Shown here: positions 35,023 through 43,007 of the stretch, in pieces | How the letters are laid out: the number at the start of each line of letters is the position of its first letter | How positions within the stretch are numbered: the stretch's first letter is position 1 | Notes under the pieces: generated by a model | Told to the model about the DNA's origin: nothing | The model's input: only the letters and a program-made list of their open reading frames with translations | Database searches by the model: none | Source of the DNA: Candidatus Woesearchaeota archaeon | GTDB taxonomy: Archaea; Nanobdellota; Nanobdellia; Woesearchaeales; JAIPIC01 | Assembly (NCBI GenBank): GCA_021734865.1 | Contig: JAIPIC010000004.1 | Coordinates: 1-51,652 of the forward strand | Reading direction: 5' to 3' | Length of the DNA: 51,652 bases | Made by a program: the position numbers and the translations under genes

Positions 35023-35955
35023 CTATTGCACATTTCTGTTTTTCTTTAGAACTGTTGAATTTTTCTTTATAATTGAACTCTTGAAGATTTTTTCTTTATA
35101 CGGTCTGATTCTCAAAATTTCAGGTGCAAGCCCATGTTTTGCGAGGAGTGCCCTGAGTTCTTTTATTTTGATAGTCTGGTCATAACCAAGATAAATGGTG
35201 TCTGGATTTATCCTTATTATTGGAGCGAGTTTGTCTTTTTTGTCTCCTAACATTACAATATGTGCAATTCCAGCTTTTCGAATATTCCTAAGACGGACTA
35301 TCTCACTATTATCAGGTAATTTTCCTTTGATTTTCTCAACATTTGTGTCTCTAGCAACAATAACAATCAGCTGGTCGGCTCCCTGAGATGCTTTTTTAAA
35401 CAGGTAGATGTGACCTTTATGCAGATGGTCAAATGTGCCAAAAACCATCGCTTTTGTGGGCTTGTATGGAGTCGTGTCGACAGTCAAGACTTTATGACCT
35501 TTTTGGATTGCTTCTTCTCTGCAGATGTCAAATATCTCGCTATCCAGATTTTCTCTAATCTTTTTTTCTGAATAGCCGCGGTCTTTGAGACGACTATTGA
35601 GTTCTGTTATGTCACATTTTGTTATTAAGACGTATTGAACCAAATCAGGTTCCAGATTGTGAGCAAGATGAGAATCAACAACAAATCTGCCTTTAGAATC
35701 TGAATTATTGGATTTCTCAGATTCATTGGTTATAATGTCTCTAATCCTTCTACATAGTTCTTTTATGTCAACGACCCTGCAGTCCCTCTCTTTGTCGTAT
35801 TCTGATCCCATGTTTGATATTATTTCATTTACGTCGAGGTATTTGTAATTTAAAGTCCTTGCCAGCTTTTTTGCTATTGTGGTCTTGCCTGTCCCAGGTG
35901 TTCCAGATACTATAATAGCCTGTGCATCTGACGGAGAATCTGTTTTTATTGTCAT
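35023..35955 (-). CDS. Fusion of AK6-like adenylate kinase and RibL-like adenylyltransferase
   Basis: The 310-residue protein joins two domains. Residues 12-165 match archaeal AK6/Fap7: Walker A G-T-P-G-T-G-K-T (18-25), Y-L-D-V-N-E-I, the Y-D-K-E-R-D motif near residue 53, F-V-V-D-S-H-L-A-H and R-G-Y-S-E-K-K-I-R-E-N. Residues 167-300 match the cytidylyltransferase-like fold: F-G-T-F-D-H-L-H-K-G-H (172-182), L-I-V-I-V-A-R-D and Y-L-G-Y-D-Q. The second half is closest to archaeal RibL (FMN adenylyltransferase), with PPAT or TagD-like specificity as alternatives. AK6 is linked to ribosome biogenesis. The two activities are normally on separate proteins. The linker is only a few residues (D-T-T-P-Y-K-P). 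Confidence 0.82.
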   Translation of the reverse strand: MTIKTDSPSDAQAIIVSGTPGTGKTTIAKKLARTLNYKYLDVNEIISNMGSEYDKERDCRVVDIKELCRRIRDIITNESEKSNNSDSKGRFVVDSHLAHNLEPDLVQYVLITKCDITELNSRLKDRGYSEKKIRENLDSEIFDICREEAIQKGHKVLTVDTTPYKPTKAMVFGTFDHLHKGHIYLFKKASQGADQLIVIVARDTNVEKIKGKLPDNSEIVRLRNIRKAGIAHIVMLGDKKDKLAPIIRINPDTIYLGYDQTIKIKELRALLAKHGLAPEILRIRPYKEKIFKSSIIKKNSTVLKKNRNVQ

Positions 35956-36084
35956 AGAATCTTTGTATTGGTAGATTATATTAATACTTTCGGAATATAT
36001 GGTCTGGATTTATATAATTTCATTTCAAATTGTGATGTGTGTTAGCACAAGATAAGAAGTTTTTGAGCAGTATTGGACTAATAA

Positions 36085-36117
36085 TATTTCACTTAATGAA
36101 AATTTCACTTAATGAAA
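36085..36117. repeat. Tandem duplication at the 3' end of the ABC permease gene
   Basis: The 14-nt sequence ttcacttaatgaaa is present twice, at about 36088 and 36103, with one spare base between; each copy is itself nearly palindromic (ttca...tgaa). The second copy contains the gene's stop codon region, so the duplication lies directly after the coding end. Confidence 0.6.
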
Positions 36118-38144
36118 TCACTGAGCTTCTTGATCATCTTTTTCCTGTCTCTGATCGATTCGATCGCTATTGCGACTGACCTAAGTCCCAGTTCCTGCTC
36201 TATCCAGTTTGCAAAATCATTATTTTTCTTTGTTACGTGCTTTTTGAAGTCCTTGTCAGACATCAGCTCAAGCTCTTTAATAAGCCCAAGGAAGGTCATC
36301 GCTGTTTTTCCGTTATATAGCTGTATGGGATTTGCCGATTCTTTGTCGAGAATAGTCTTAGTTGGTTGAACAAGTGGGTCACGTACATGTTTCCTTGGCA
36401 TGAATTTAAGAGCATAATGAAACAAGAAGCTCTTCTTAACAAATGACTGAAGAGCGATTATCAGAATAAATAGTAAGATAGAATATCCCGCCAGATAACC
36501 CAAGCTGAGAGTAACTGTACTAATAGGCTGGTCAAATAAAAGGATTTTCTTGAGAGTTTCTGATGCGAGAAGGAAAGGGTTGTACTGGACAAACTGCCTA
36601 GCTGTCTCGGGCATACTTTCAAGCGGCAGGAGGATGTCTGATAGGAAGAGGAAAAGACTCCCCACACATATTGATGCAATCGTGGCTGTCTCTTCGCTGT
36701 TGAATAGATAACCTATAAGCATTCCTACAAGTGTAAATAGAGAGATGATGAGGACGAGAATCAATGATGCTATAATGATGGAACTTGAGAATTCATTAAG
36801 GAATAATCCGTAATATATAAAACCAATTATGATGGTTTGAACAAAAATCATTATCAAAGCCGTCAGGTATGTTCCAAGAACAAATGTTACGCTGTTTGTA
36901 GGTGTCACAAAGTTTCGGAAAAACGCTCTTGTGTTCTTTTCCATAAGCACCAGAGTCGATGACAGCAGGATGCTTACAAACATGATTATTAGGACAATGA
37001 GTGCAGGTATCATATAATTTAGATGTGTCTTTTCTGGTATGACTGTCTTTATATCAGTCTTGATTGGACTGACAATTGTTGAAGCATCTCCAATGTCAAT
37101 TCCATTTATTGCATTGAGAATTTTGGAATTTACGTCTTTAATATCACTAATTTTTACCTTTGATGAGTCTACAAGTTTTTTAATCGATTCAAGTTTTGTC
37201 TTAATCTGTGTGCGGCCTTCGCCAGCTTTCGTAAGCTTTGAACTGACCGAATCAAGCTTTGAGGATATATCACCCAGTACAGTATTTATCTGTTCAAAAT
37301 TATCGCTGTCTATTGCTTCTCCAAGCTTTATTCTGCTATAATTTATGTCATCGAGGGCATCATCCAGCTTGTCAGTGACGTCATCTTCATCTGAGGCATT
37401 TATATTAAGATGTCCTACTTTTGATATGGCTGAGTCGATCTCATCTTCAGCTTCTTCAAGAGAGTTGTTTATATTCTTGATTATGTTCTTGATTTTTGTC
37501 TGTATAGACGAGGAGCTTTTCTTAACATCATCAACCTTGAATTCTCCTTTATTGAAGTTAAGATCCAGGCCGTCAAGAACTTCATTGACTGAACCTTTAA
37601 AGGTATCAATGGAATTCTTGTCTGTGATAAGTTCGTCAAGCTTTGAGTTGTATCCTGAGATCTGCTCTTCGGTGAATTTTAGCTGTGTGACAAGATCATT
37701 TGTCATATCCAGTGTCAATTCAGAGGCTCGTTCTTTTACCTGCTCGGTGAGGGTTTCACGTATCATCCAGGCAAGATTGACTTTTGAATAGTCTATGTGA
37801 ATCTCGATTATATTTTCTTTACCATCTTTTATCTCAAAATCAGGAGGGAATATCAAGCAGGAGTGAATATTTCCCAGCTTAATCTCTTTAATGCATATCT
37901 CTTCTGTGTCATACTTAGTTACATGATAATTATCTTGAGACAACTTTGAGACAAAACTGTTTGAGAGTTCATTGAAATTCTGGGAATAGACACCTATTTT
38001 TAGATTGTACTGGCTTGTGTTATTGAATGCCATTCCTACCAGAAGGATTATGATTAACGGACCAAGAATAACTATGAGGGCAGAAGTCCTGCTCCTGAAC
38101 AGGAGCTTGAAATTCTTCGAAATTATTTTTAATATTTTTCCCAT
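36105..38144 (-). CDS. ABC-2 type exporter permease with long extracytoplasmic coiled coil
   Basis: The 679-residue protein has one N-terminal transmembrane helix (about 22-43), an extracytoplasmic region of about 330 residues with long heptad-patterned helices rich in D, K, S, I and L, then five helices between about residues 375 and 570, the standard ABC2_membrane layout. A soluble tail of about 100 residues follows. This resembles YhgE/Pip or DrrB-type exporters. It lies 12 nt after the ABC ATPase gene, forming an exporter pair. The cargo is unknown. A drug, lipid or peptide are all possible. Confidence 0.85.
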   Translation of the reverse strand: MGKILKIISKNFKLLFRSRTSALIVILGPLIIILLVGMAFNNTSQYNLKIGVYSQNFNELSNSFVSKLSQDNYHVTKYDTEEICIKEIKLGNIHSCLIFPPDFEIKDGKENIIEIHIDYSKVNLAWMIRETLTEQVKERASELTLDMTNDLVTQLKFTEEQISGYNSKLDELITDKNSIDTFKGSVNEVLDGLDLNFNKGEFKVDDVKKSSSSIQTKIKNIIKNINNSLEEAEDEIDSAISKVGHLNINASDEDDVTDKLDDALDDINYSRIKLGEAIDSDNFEQINTVLGDISSKLDSVSSKLTKAGEGRTQIKTKLESIKKLVDSSKVKISDIKDVNSKILNAINGIDIGDASTIVSPIKTDIKTVIPEKTHLNYMIPALIVLIIMFVSILLSSTLVLMEKNTRAFFRNFVTPTNSVTFVLGTYLTALIMIFVQTIIIGFIYYGLFLNEFSSSIIIASLILVLIISLFTLVGMLIGYLFNSEETATIASICVGSLFLFLSDILLPLESMPETARQFVQYNPFLLASETLKKILLFDQPISTVTLSLGYLAGYSILLFILIIALQSFVKKSFLFHYALKFMPRKHVRDPLVQPTKTILDKESANPIQLYNGKTAMTFLGLIKELELMSDKDFKKHVTKKNNDFANWIEQELGLRSVAIAIESIRDRKKMIKKLSDFIK

Positions 38145-38156
38145 TTTGTATACGTT

Positions 38157-39170
38157 TTATACCGCTCTGTTTATCTGTTGATCTGCACTGAGTATGTCTG
38201 TACCTGTCAGATCCTCGAAAACTTCTTCAAGATTTGGTTTAACAATTTCAATATTCAATAAGTGCTCGTTGGAACTTTCAATATAGTGAAGTAGGAAATG
38301 CAGCATATGCTCGGTGTGATCAGTCTGTATAATCAGCTTGTGGCCCTTGTTTATTATTTCCCTAATCTTAACCTGTTTATTTGAGACGAGCTTCTTGATT
38401 ATGTTATCATATTTTGCGGATAATGTTTCAAGATGTATCTCGTCAGGGCGCTTGTGCAGTTTTTTGAGTTCATTTGATGACCCCATATTAACTATTTTCC
38501 CAGTGTGAAGAATCGCAATTCTGTCGCACAATGTTTCGACTTCATCTAAAAAGTGACTCGATAGAAGGATGGTTGTTCCTTTTTCATTGATTTTTTTAAT
38601 CAAGCCCCACATCTGTTTTCGCATTATCGGGTCTAGATCACCGGTTGGTTCGTCCAATATCAGAATTTTGGGATCATGAATGAGTGCACATGCAATATCA
38701 AGGCGTTTTCTCATGCCTCCCGACAAATTCTTCGCGAGGACATCTTTTGATTCATATAGGTTCATAAGCTTCAGAAGAATCTTGGTGTTTGAATGTATGA
38801 TTTCTTTTGACAACCCATACATTGCGCCGAAATGGTCTAAATTCTCGACACAGGTTAATTTTCCGTAAAAAGATGGCATCTGTGATGCGAAGCCAAATGT
38901 GGTTTTTACATCTCTCAAATTTTTGTAAACAGAACGGAACTGGTTATTTGGATCATATTCCAATAAGTGATCAACTTTGAATAGCACGTCTCCTTCGTTT
39001 GGTTCGATAAAACCAATCATCGTGTTCAGAAGTGTTGTTTTTCCTGATCCACTCATCCCGATTATTCCAAATATTTCGCCGGCTATTACTTCCAAATCAA
39101 TTGAATCCAGAACAATATGTTTGCCAAAATTTTTTGAAATATTATCTAGTTTGATTATCGGATAAGTCAT
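38157..39170 (-). CDS. ABC transporter ATP-binding protein of the exporter pair
   Basis: The 337-residue protein has Walker A G-M-S-G-S-G-K-T (38-45), signature L-S-G-G-M-R-K-R, Walker B I-L-I-L-D-E-P-T-G-D-L-D and H-loop L-S-S-H-F. The C-terminal 100 residues form the extra domain of DrrA/CcmA-like exporter ATPases. The permease follows by 12 nt. A TATA-like box at 39195-39202 suggests the exporter pair has its own promoter, in front of which lies the regulator gene at 39210. Confidence 0.92.
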   Translation of the reverse strand: MTYPIIKLDNISKNFGKHIVLDSIDLEVIAGEIFGIIGMSGSGKTTLLNTMIGFIEPNEGDVLFKVDHLLEYDPNNQFRSVYKNLRDVKTTFGFASQMPSFYGKLTCVENLDHFGAMYGLSKEIIHSNTKILLKLMNLYESKDVLAKNLSGGMRKRLDIACALIHDPKILILDEPTGDLDPIMRKQMWGLIKKINEKGTTILLSSHFLDEVETLCDRIAILHTGKIVNMGSSNELKKLHKRPDEIHLETLSAKYDNIIKKLVSNKQVKIREIINKGHKLIIQTDHTEHMLHFLLHYIESSNEHLLNIEIVKPNLEEVFEDLTGTDILSADQQINRAV

Positions 39171-39194
39171 GGGTCATTACATTGGAATAGGGTT

Positions 39195-39202
39195 CTTAAA
39201 TT
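39195..39202 (-). promoter_or_regulatory. TATA-like box for the ABC exporter genes
   Basis: On the minus strand aatttaag is centred 28 nt upstream of the ATG at 39170. Confidence 0.5.
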
Positions 39203-39209
39203 TTGTTTA

Positions 39210-39929
39210 TTACTTACCAGAAGTATTTTGTTTCTTTTTTCGATCAATCACGACAATGGTGATGAGAAATGCTGCTAGGAAAAATAGGGCTCCAAGGATA
39301 AACCACATGTATCCATATTCTGAATGTAAGAAAGACTGAAATAAAGATGGGATATTTGGGTTGGGTATTGCGCCAGAGATATTTGAAGCGACATTAGATG
39401 AGCTGCCAAATGTTGCTTGTGCCATCTCTTCGGCTGGCTGCATTGCTTTTAAGACTGGAGGAACAGCATCCGCGGCCTGTCCAGCATCATACAATCGTGC
39501 TTTTTCAAATACTCCATTGGCAAGTGATGGAGGTTTATTACTGAAATATAGTCCTAATCCAGCCAATAAACTGACTGCGGTTGCAGGAAGCAGGCCTTTA
39601 AGTTTTGAGAGAAAATTTTCACTCTTGCTGTCTGACTGAGGTGCAATTATCACATATTTATTCGTCAGGGAATAATGGTTGACTTCCTTTCCCTTTTCGC
39701 TGTAATGAAATTCGTCAGCTGTTATTAGTTTTGCTTCCTCAAGAGCTTTAAGGTTATAATGGACCGTTGACATGGGTAAATTCAATTTTTTGGATAGTTC
39801 ACTTTCGGTCATACTTTTCTTGGACAATATCTCAAGTATCTTTCTTGAAGTATTATTGCTGATTACCTGAGCAAGTTTCTTTGATTTTTCCTCGTTTAGA
39901 GAAACCAAGAGGAAGGATTCTTCTGTCAT
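39210..39929 (-). CDS. Membrane-tethered winged-helix (ArsR-like) regulator
   Basis: The 239-residue protein starts with a winged helix-turn-helix: R-K-I-L-E-I-L-S-K-K-S-M-T-E-S-E-L-S-K-K and P-M-S-T-V-H-Y-N-L-K-A-L-E at residues 29-68, with the wing to residue 92. A transmembrane helix near 112-130, an extracytoplasmic loop of about 75 residues, and a second transmembrane helix near 207-230 with a basic tail follow. It therefore reads as a one-component sensor anchored in the membrane. It lies just upstream of the ABC exporter genes on the same strand and is the obvious candidate regulator of them. Its own promoter is a TATA-like box at 39949-39959. Confidence 0.78.
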   Translation of the reverse strand: MTEESFLLVSLNEEKSKKLAQVISNNTSRKILEILSKKSMTESELSKKLNLPMSTVHYNLKALEEAKLITADEFHYSEKGKEVNHYSLTNKYVIIAPQSDSKSENFLSKLKGLLPATAVSLLAGLGLYFSNKPPSLANGVFEKARLYDAGQAADAVPPVLKAMQPAEEMAQATFGSSSNVASNISGAIPNPNIPSLFQSFLHSEYGYMWFILGALFFLAAFLITIVVIDRKKKQNTSGK

Positions 39930-39948
39930 AATCCTGTAAATTTATTTA

Positions 39949-39959
39949 TTAATATATAA
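39949..39959 (-). promoter_or_regulatory. TATA-like box for the membrane-tethered regulator
   Basis: The minus-strand AT-run around ttatatattaa is centred about 25 nt before the ATG at 39929. Confidence 0.45.
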
Positions 39960-40082
39960 CTTTCTAAGGTTTCAGCTGGAATTGAAGCTTAGCAAGAAAT
40001 TAATATGATTGCCTTATACGGGTGTTCATGCTTTGTTAAAACTGCTTTGTCAATAATTAATTTAAAGCACTGGAGGGATAAT

Positions 40083-40628
40083 ATGATTGTAGGCATATCT
40101 GGAAGTCCAAAAGATGGAAACAATAATGCTGTTATGAGAAAGATTCTCGATTCATTTGAGAATTCAGAGTTGATAAGATGTGATTCTGTAAAAGTTGCGC
40201 CTTGCATAGCTTGTAATTACTGTGCGAGTCATGATCACTGTGTTCAGTCAGATGATGGAAATAAGGTGAATGAGAAGCTTGCAAAAGCTGATGCGATTAT
40301 TATATCCAGTCCAGTCTACTTTGGAAGCATGACGGGGCAGCTAAAATGCTTATTTGACAGAACCCTTCCTCTGAGGAGGAACGGATTTAAGCTGAAGGGT
40401 AAGATTGGAGCTGCAGTGGCTGTTGGTGGATCACGAAGCGGTGGTCAGGAACTGACGATAAAGGATATTCATGCATGGATGCTGATTCATGCCATGGTCA
40501 TAGTTGGTGACAATAATCATTTTGGAGGTACAGTCCATGTTCCTTATTCAAAAGACAGTTTTGGTGAGGAGACTGTAGAGGGCACAATATTTGCAGTAGA
40601 GTCATTGCTGAGGAGACTTAAATGTTAA
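40083..40628 (+). CDS. Iron-sulfur flavoprotein (NADPH-dependent FMN reductase family)
   Basis: The 181-residue protein has a flavodoxin-like fold beginning I-V-G-I-S-G-S-P-K-D-G-N (FMN phosphate loop), a cysteine cluster C-I-A-C-N-Y-C-A-S-H-D-H-C near residue 40 that fits the C-x2-C-x2-C-x5-C pattern binding a [4Fe-4S] cluster in archaeal ISF proteins, and S-S-P-V-Y-F-G-S-M-T-G-Q. ISF proteins transfer electrons, for example in response to oxidants. The ATG at 40083 has a ggagg Shine-Dalgarno motif 7 nt upstream; an in-frame upstream ATG at 40005 would add 26 residues without homologous sequence. The interrupted yjbQ gene overlaps its stop by 7 nt. Confidence 0.85.
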   Translation: MIVGISGSPKDGNNNAVMRKILDSFENSELIRCDSVKVAPCIACNYCASHDHCVQSDDGNKVNEKLAKADAIIISSPVYFGSMTGQLKCLFDRTLPLRRNGFKLKGKIGAAVAVGGSRSGGQELTIKDIHAWMLIHAMVIVGDNNHFGGTVHVPYSKDSFGEETVEGTIFAVESLLRRLKC

Positions 40629-41023
40629 AGACATTTACTCTGCAGACTCACACTCGTGAGGAATTAGTGGATATCACTTCCCAGGTCAGGGAAACAGTAT
40701 CTAAGATTCTCAAATCTGAAAACAAGGATTGTGGTGTTGCCATTGTATATACTAAGCATACTACTTCAGGTCTTACAATAAATTAAAATGCTGATCCAGA
40801 CGTCAAATCAGATATTATCATGGGACTTAAGGATATTGTAAGGGAACTTCCATTCAAGCACTCTGAGGGCAATTCTGATGCTCATATAAAATCGAGTTTG
40901 ATGGGTTCTTCGGTCAATCTGATTATTGATAAAGGAGAACTTGTTCTCGGCACATGGCAGGGCATAATGTTCTGTGAATTTGATGGCCCTCGGTCGAGAA
41001 ATGTTGTTGTCAAGATTGTCTAA
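40622..41023 (+). pseudogene. yjbQ: YjbQ/UPF0047 family gene interrupted by an in-frame TAA
   Basis: Read from the ATG at 40622, the frame gives 54 residues up to V-Y-T-K-H-T-T-S-G-L-T-I-N, then TAA at 40784-40786, and continues in the same frame with N-A-D-P-D-V, E-G-N-S-D-A-H-I-K-S-S-L-M-G-S-S, G-T-W-Q-G-I and C-E-F-D-G-P-R to the stop at 41021. In the family the residue at the TAA is Glu (T-I-N-E-N-A-D-P), so GAA to TAA is the single change needed. Everything else is intact, with a full length of 133 codons. A 67-residue product could start at ATG 40820. YjbQ proteins are small trimeric enzymes of uncertain function, with thiamine-phosphate synthase activity reported. The gene overlaps the flavoprotein gene upstream. 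Confidence 0.88.
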
Positions 41024-42777
41024 TAATACAATTTCCCATTATCTCGCTGTTCGCGGTCGAGTTGAGAATTAGGCTTGTTTATTCTGGGTCTGTTGGATTC
41101 TTCATCACGTCGGCAGGATATGGCAATCTCTTCAAGGAATTGATTCATACCATCTTCCATAGTGTAAGGACCATTCACATGACCTTCTATTGCGGGTGTC
41201 CCTGCAAATACGAGCAAATTATGGGATAAATAGTCGATAAACATGAGATCATGATCGACTATCAAAGCCGTACGTTCGTTGTTTATTATGAAATCTCTGA
41301 TTATTCTAGCAATAATCAGCCTTTGTTCGACATCCAGATATGCAGATGGTTCATCCATAAGATACAGGTCTGCATCCTTTGCAAGTGCTGCTGCTATTGC
41401 AACACGCTGACGTTCTCCTCCTGAAAGCTGGTTCAGTTTCTTGTAAAAAAACTGTTTAAGCTTTAAGGGTTCAATAAGCTGAGCATTGTATTTCTGGATC
41501 GCATCTCCAAGAAGAGTAGCGACCAACTGCTCAGATTCGTCAATATACTGTGGTTTATATGATACTTTGATATCTCCTTTTATATCTCCCAAGTCTGGTT
41601 TTGTGACTCCGGCAAGAATCTTAACAAAAGTGGTCTTTCCAATCCCATTTTCACCGACAACACCCACTACTTTCTGTCTAGTGAACCTGCCTTCTTTTGC
41701 TTCAAGTGAGAAATTTCCAAGCTTTGTGCTGATGCCTTCCCAACGACTTATTTCTTCTGTCTCAGATTTGTCTTCTATTAATCTATTGTCAAATGTGATT
41801 GGTTTATCCCTAAACCTGATATTTTCTTCTTTAAGATAGCCGCCAAGGTAGATATTTATACCGACTCGGGTTGTTTTTGGCTGGCTCACAATCCCATAGC
41901 ATGCTTCTTTTCCATACATTATGTGAACAAAGTCAGTCATGTAGTCCAGGATAATAAGATCGTGTTCTACTACAAGGACTGCTGTCTGGTCATCAGCGGA
42001 TGCAAGTCCCCGGATATATTTGGATACTTTGATTCTCTGTTTTATGTCAAGGTAGCTTGTAGGTTCGTCAAAGATATAGAGGTTTGCCTTCTTTAGTACG
42101 GTTGCAGCAATGGCTACTCTCTGGAGTTCTCCACCTGAGATTTTTGATATATTTGTATCAAGAAAACGAGTCAGTCCAAGATCATTTGATACTTCCTCAA
42201 AAGCCCCTTTTTGGTCGACTTTTGTCAACAGGTCACGAACAGTACCATTGTAGTTTTTTGGTATCTGATCAACGTTCTGTGGTTTATACGCGATATTAAT
42301 TTTGCCATCCCTTACTGCTTCAAAGTATCTCTGTGCTTCTGAACCTTTGAAATGTTCGATTATTTGGTCTGTGTTTGTTTCCTGAATAGACAGATCTCCG
42401 AAGTTTGGTTTGATCATCCCTGACAGTATGGATAAAGCAGTGGTCTTACCGATGCCATTCTTCCCAAGGATACCAACCACTTTGCCAAATATTGGTGTAG
42501 GAAGATTATACAATCTAAATCCATTAATCCCATGCTGATGAATCGGCTCTTCATTTAGGGCCTGTGGGAGATTAATTATTGATATCGCCTCGAAAGGACA
42601 GCGATTTGCACAGATTCCACATCCTGTACAGAGTATCTCATCAATCTGTGCTTTTTTATGCAGCCCAAGGACTATGCAATCTTCGTCAGCCCTGTTAATA
42701 GGGCATAGCTTCATGCACAATTCCTGGCATTTAATCGGATTGCAGTCGTCCTTTTTTACTACAGCTATTCTTGTCAT
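41020..42777 (-). CDS. abce1: Ribosome recycling ATPase ABCE1/Rli1
   Basis: The 585-residue protein has two N-terminal [4Fe-4S] sites with Cys at 12, 17, 21, 25 and at 50, 53, 56, 60. Two ABC domains follow: Walker A G-K-N-G-I-G-K-T (105-112) with signature I-S-G-G-E-L-Q-R, and a second Walker A G-E-N-G-I-G-K-T with L-S-G-G-E-R-Q-R. F-D-E-P-T-S-Y-L-D and M-D-E-P-S-A-Y-L-D are the Walker B/D-loop motifs. ABCE1 splits archaeal and eukaryotic ribosomes after termination with aRF1/Pelota. It is single copy and essential. Its end overlaps the yjbQ stop by 4 nt. The C-terminal tail (about 40 residues) is polar and slightly longer than usual. Confidence 0.97.
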   Translation of the reverse strand: MTRIAVVKKDDCNPIKCQELCMKLCPINRADEDCIVLGLHKKAQIDEILCTGCGICANRCPFEAISIINLPQALNEEPIHQHGINGFRLYNLPTPIFGKVVGILGKNGIGKTTALSILSGMIKPNFGDLSIQETNTDQIIEHFKGSEAQRYFEAVRDGKINIAYKPQNVDQIPKNYNGTVRDLLTKVDQKGAFEEVSNDLGLTRFLDTNISKISGGELQRVAIAATVLKKANLYIFDEPTSYLDIKQRIKVSKYIRGLASADDQTAVLVVEHDLIILDYMTDFVHIMYGKEACYGIVSQPKTTRVGINIYLGGYLKEENIRFRDKPITFDNRLIEDKSETEEISRWEGISTKLGNFSLEAKEGRFTRQKVVGVVGENGIGKTTFVKILAGVTKPDLGDIKGDIKVSYKPQYIDESEQLVATLLGDAIQKYNAQLIEPLKLKQFFYKKLNQLSGGERQRVAIAAALAKDADLYLMDEPSAYLDVEQRLIIARIIRDFIINNERTALIVDHDLMFIDYLSHNLLVFAGTPAIEGHVNGPYTMEDGMNQFLEEIAISCRRDEESNRPRINKPNSQLDREQRDNGKLYY

Positions 42778-42978
42778 TTTGAAAGTGTCTTCATAATGTC
42801 ATATTATATTGCAATAAATATGCGCATCGAAAGATTCTATTATATCGCGTCGATATTAGGGGTTTTTTGTGTTATATAAATGTAATGTTAGATTGCGTTG
42901 AATTCTTGTATAATCAAATGATAAAAAAGTATTTGATAACACATGCCTGAAAATATTCCTGTTTTTTGTAGGTTAATC

Positions 42979-42988
42979 ATTTAAATAA
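42979..42988 (+). promoter_or_regulatory. TATA-like box for the secreted LTD protein gene
   Basis: The sequence atttaaataa is centred about 24 nt before the ATG at 43008, close to the leaderless spacing. The remaining gap 42778-42978 shows only AT-rich sequence and a tcgcgtcgat stretch with no recognised element. Confidence 0.5.
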
Positions 42989-43007
42989 ATAATCTGGCAT
43001 CAATCTC

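Noticed and set aside
37039-37791. Plus-strand frames opposite the ABC permease coiled coil
   Set aside because: Ser/Leu-rich antisense shadows of the repetitive heptad region; the minus-strand permease is clearly coding.
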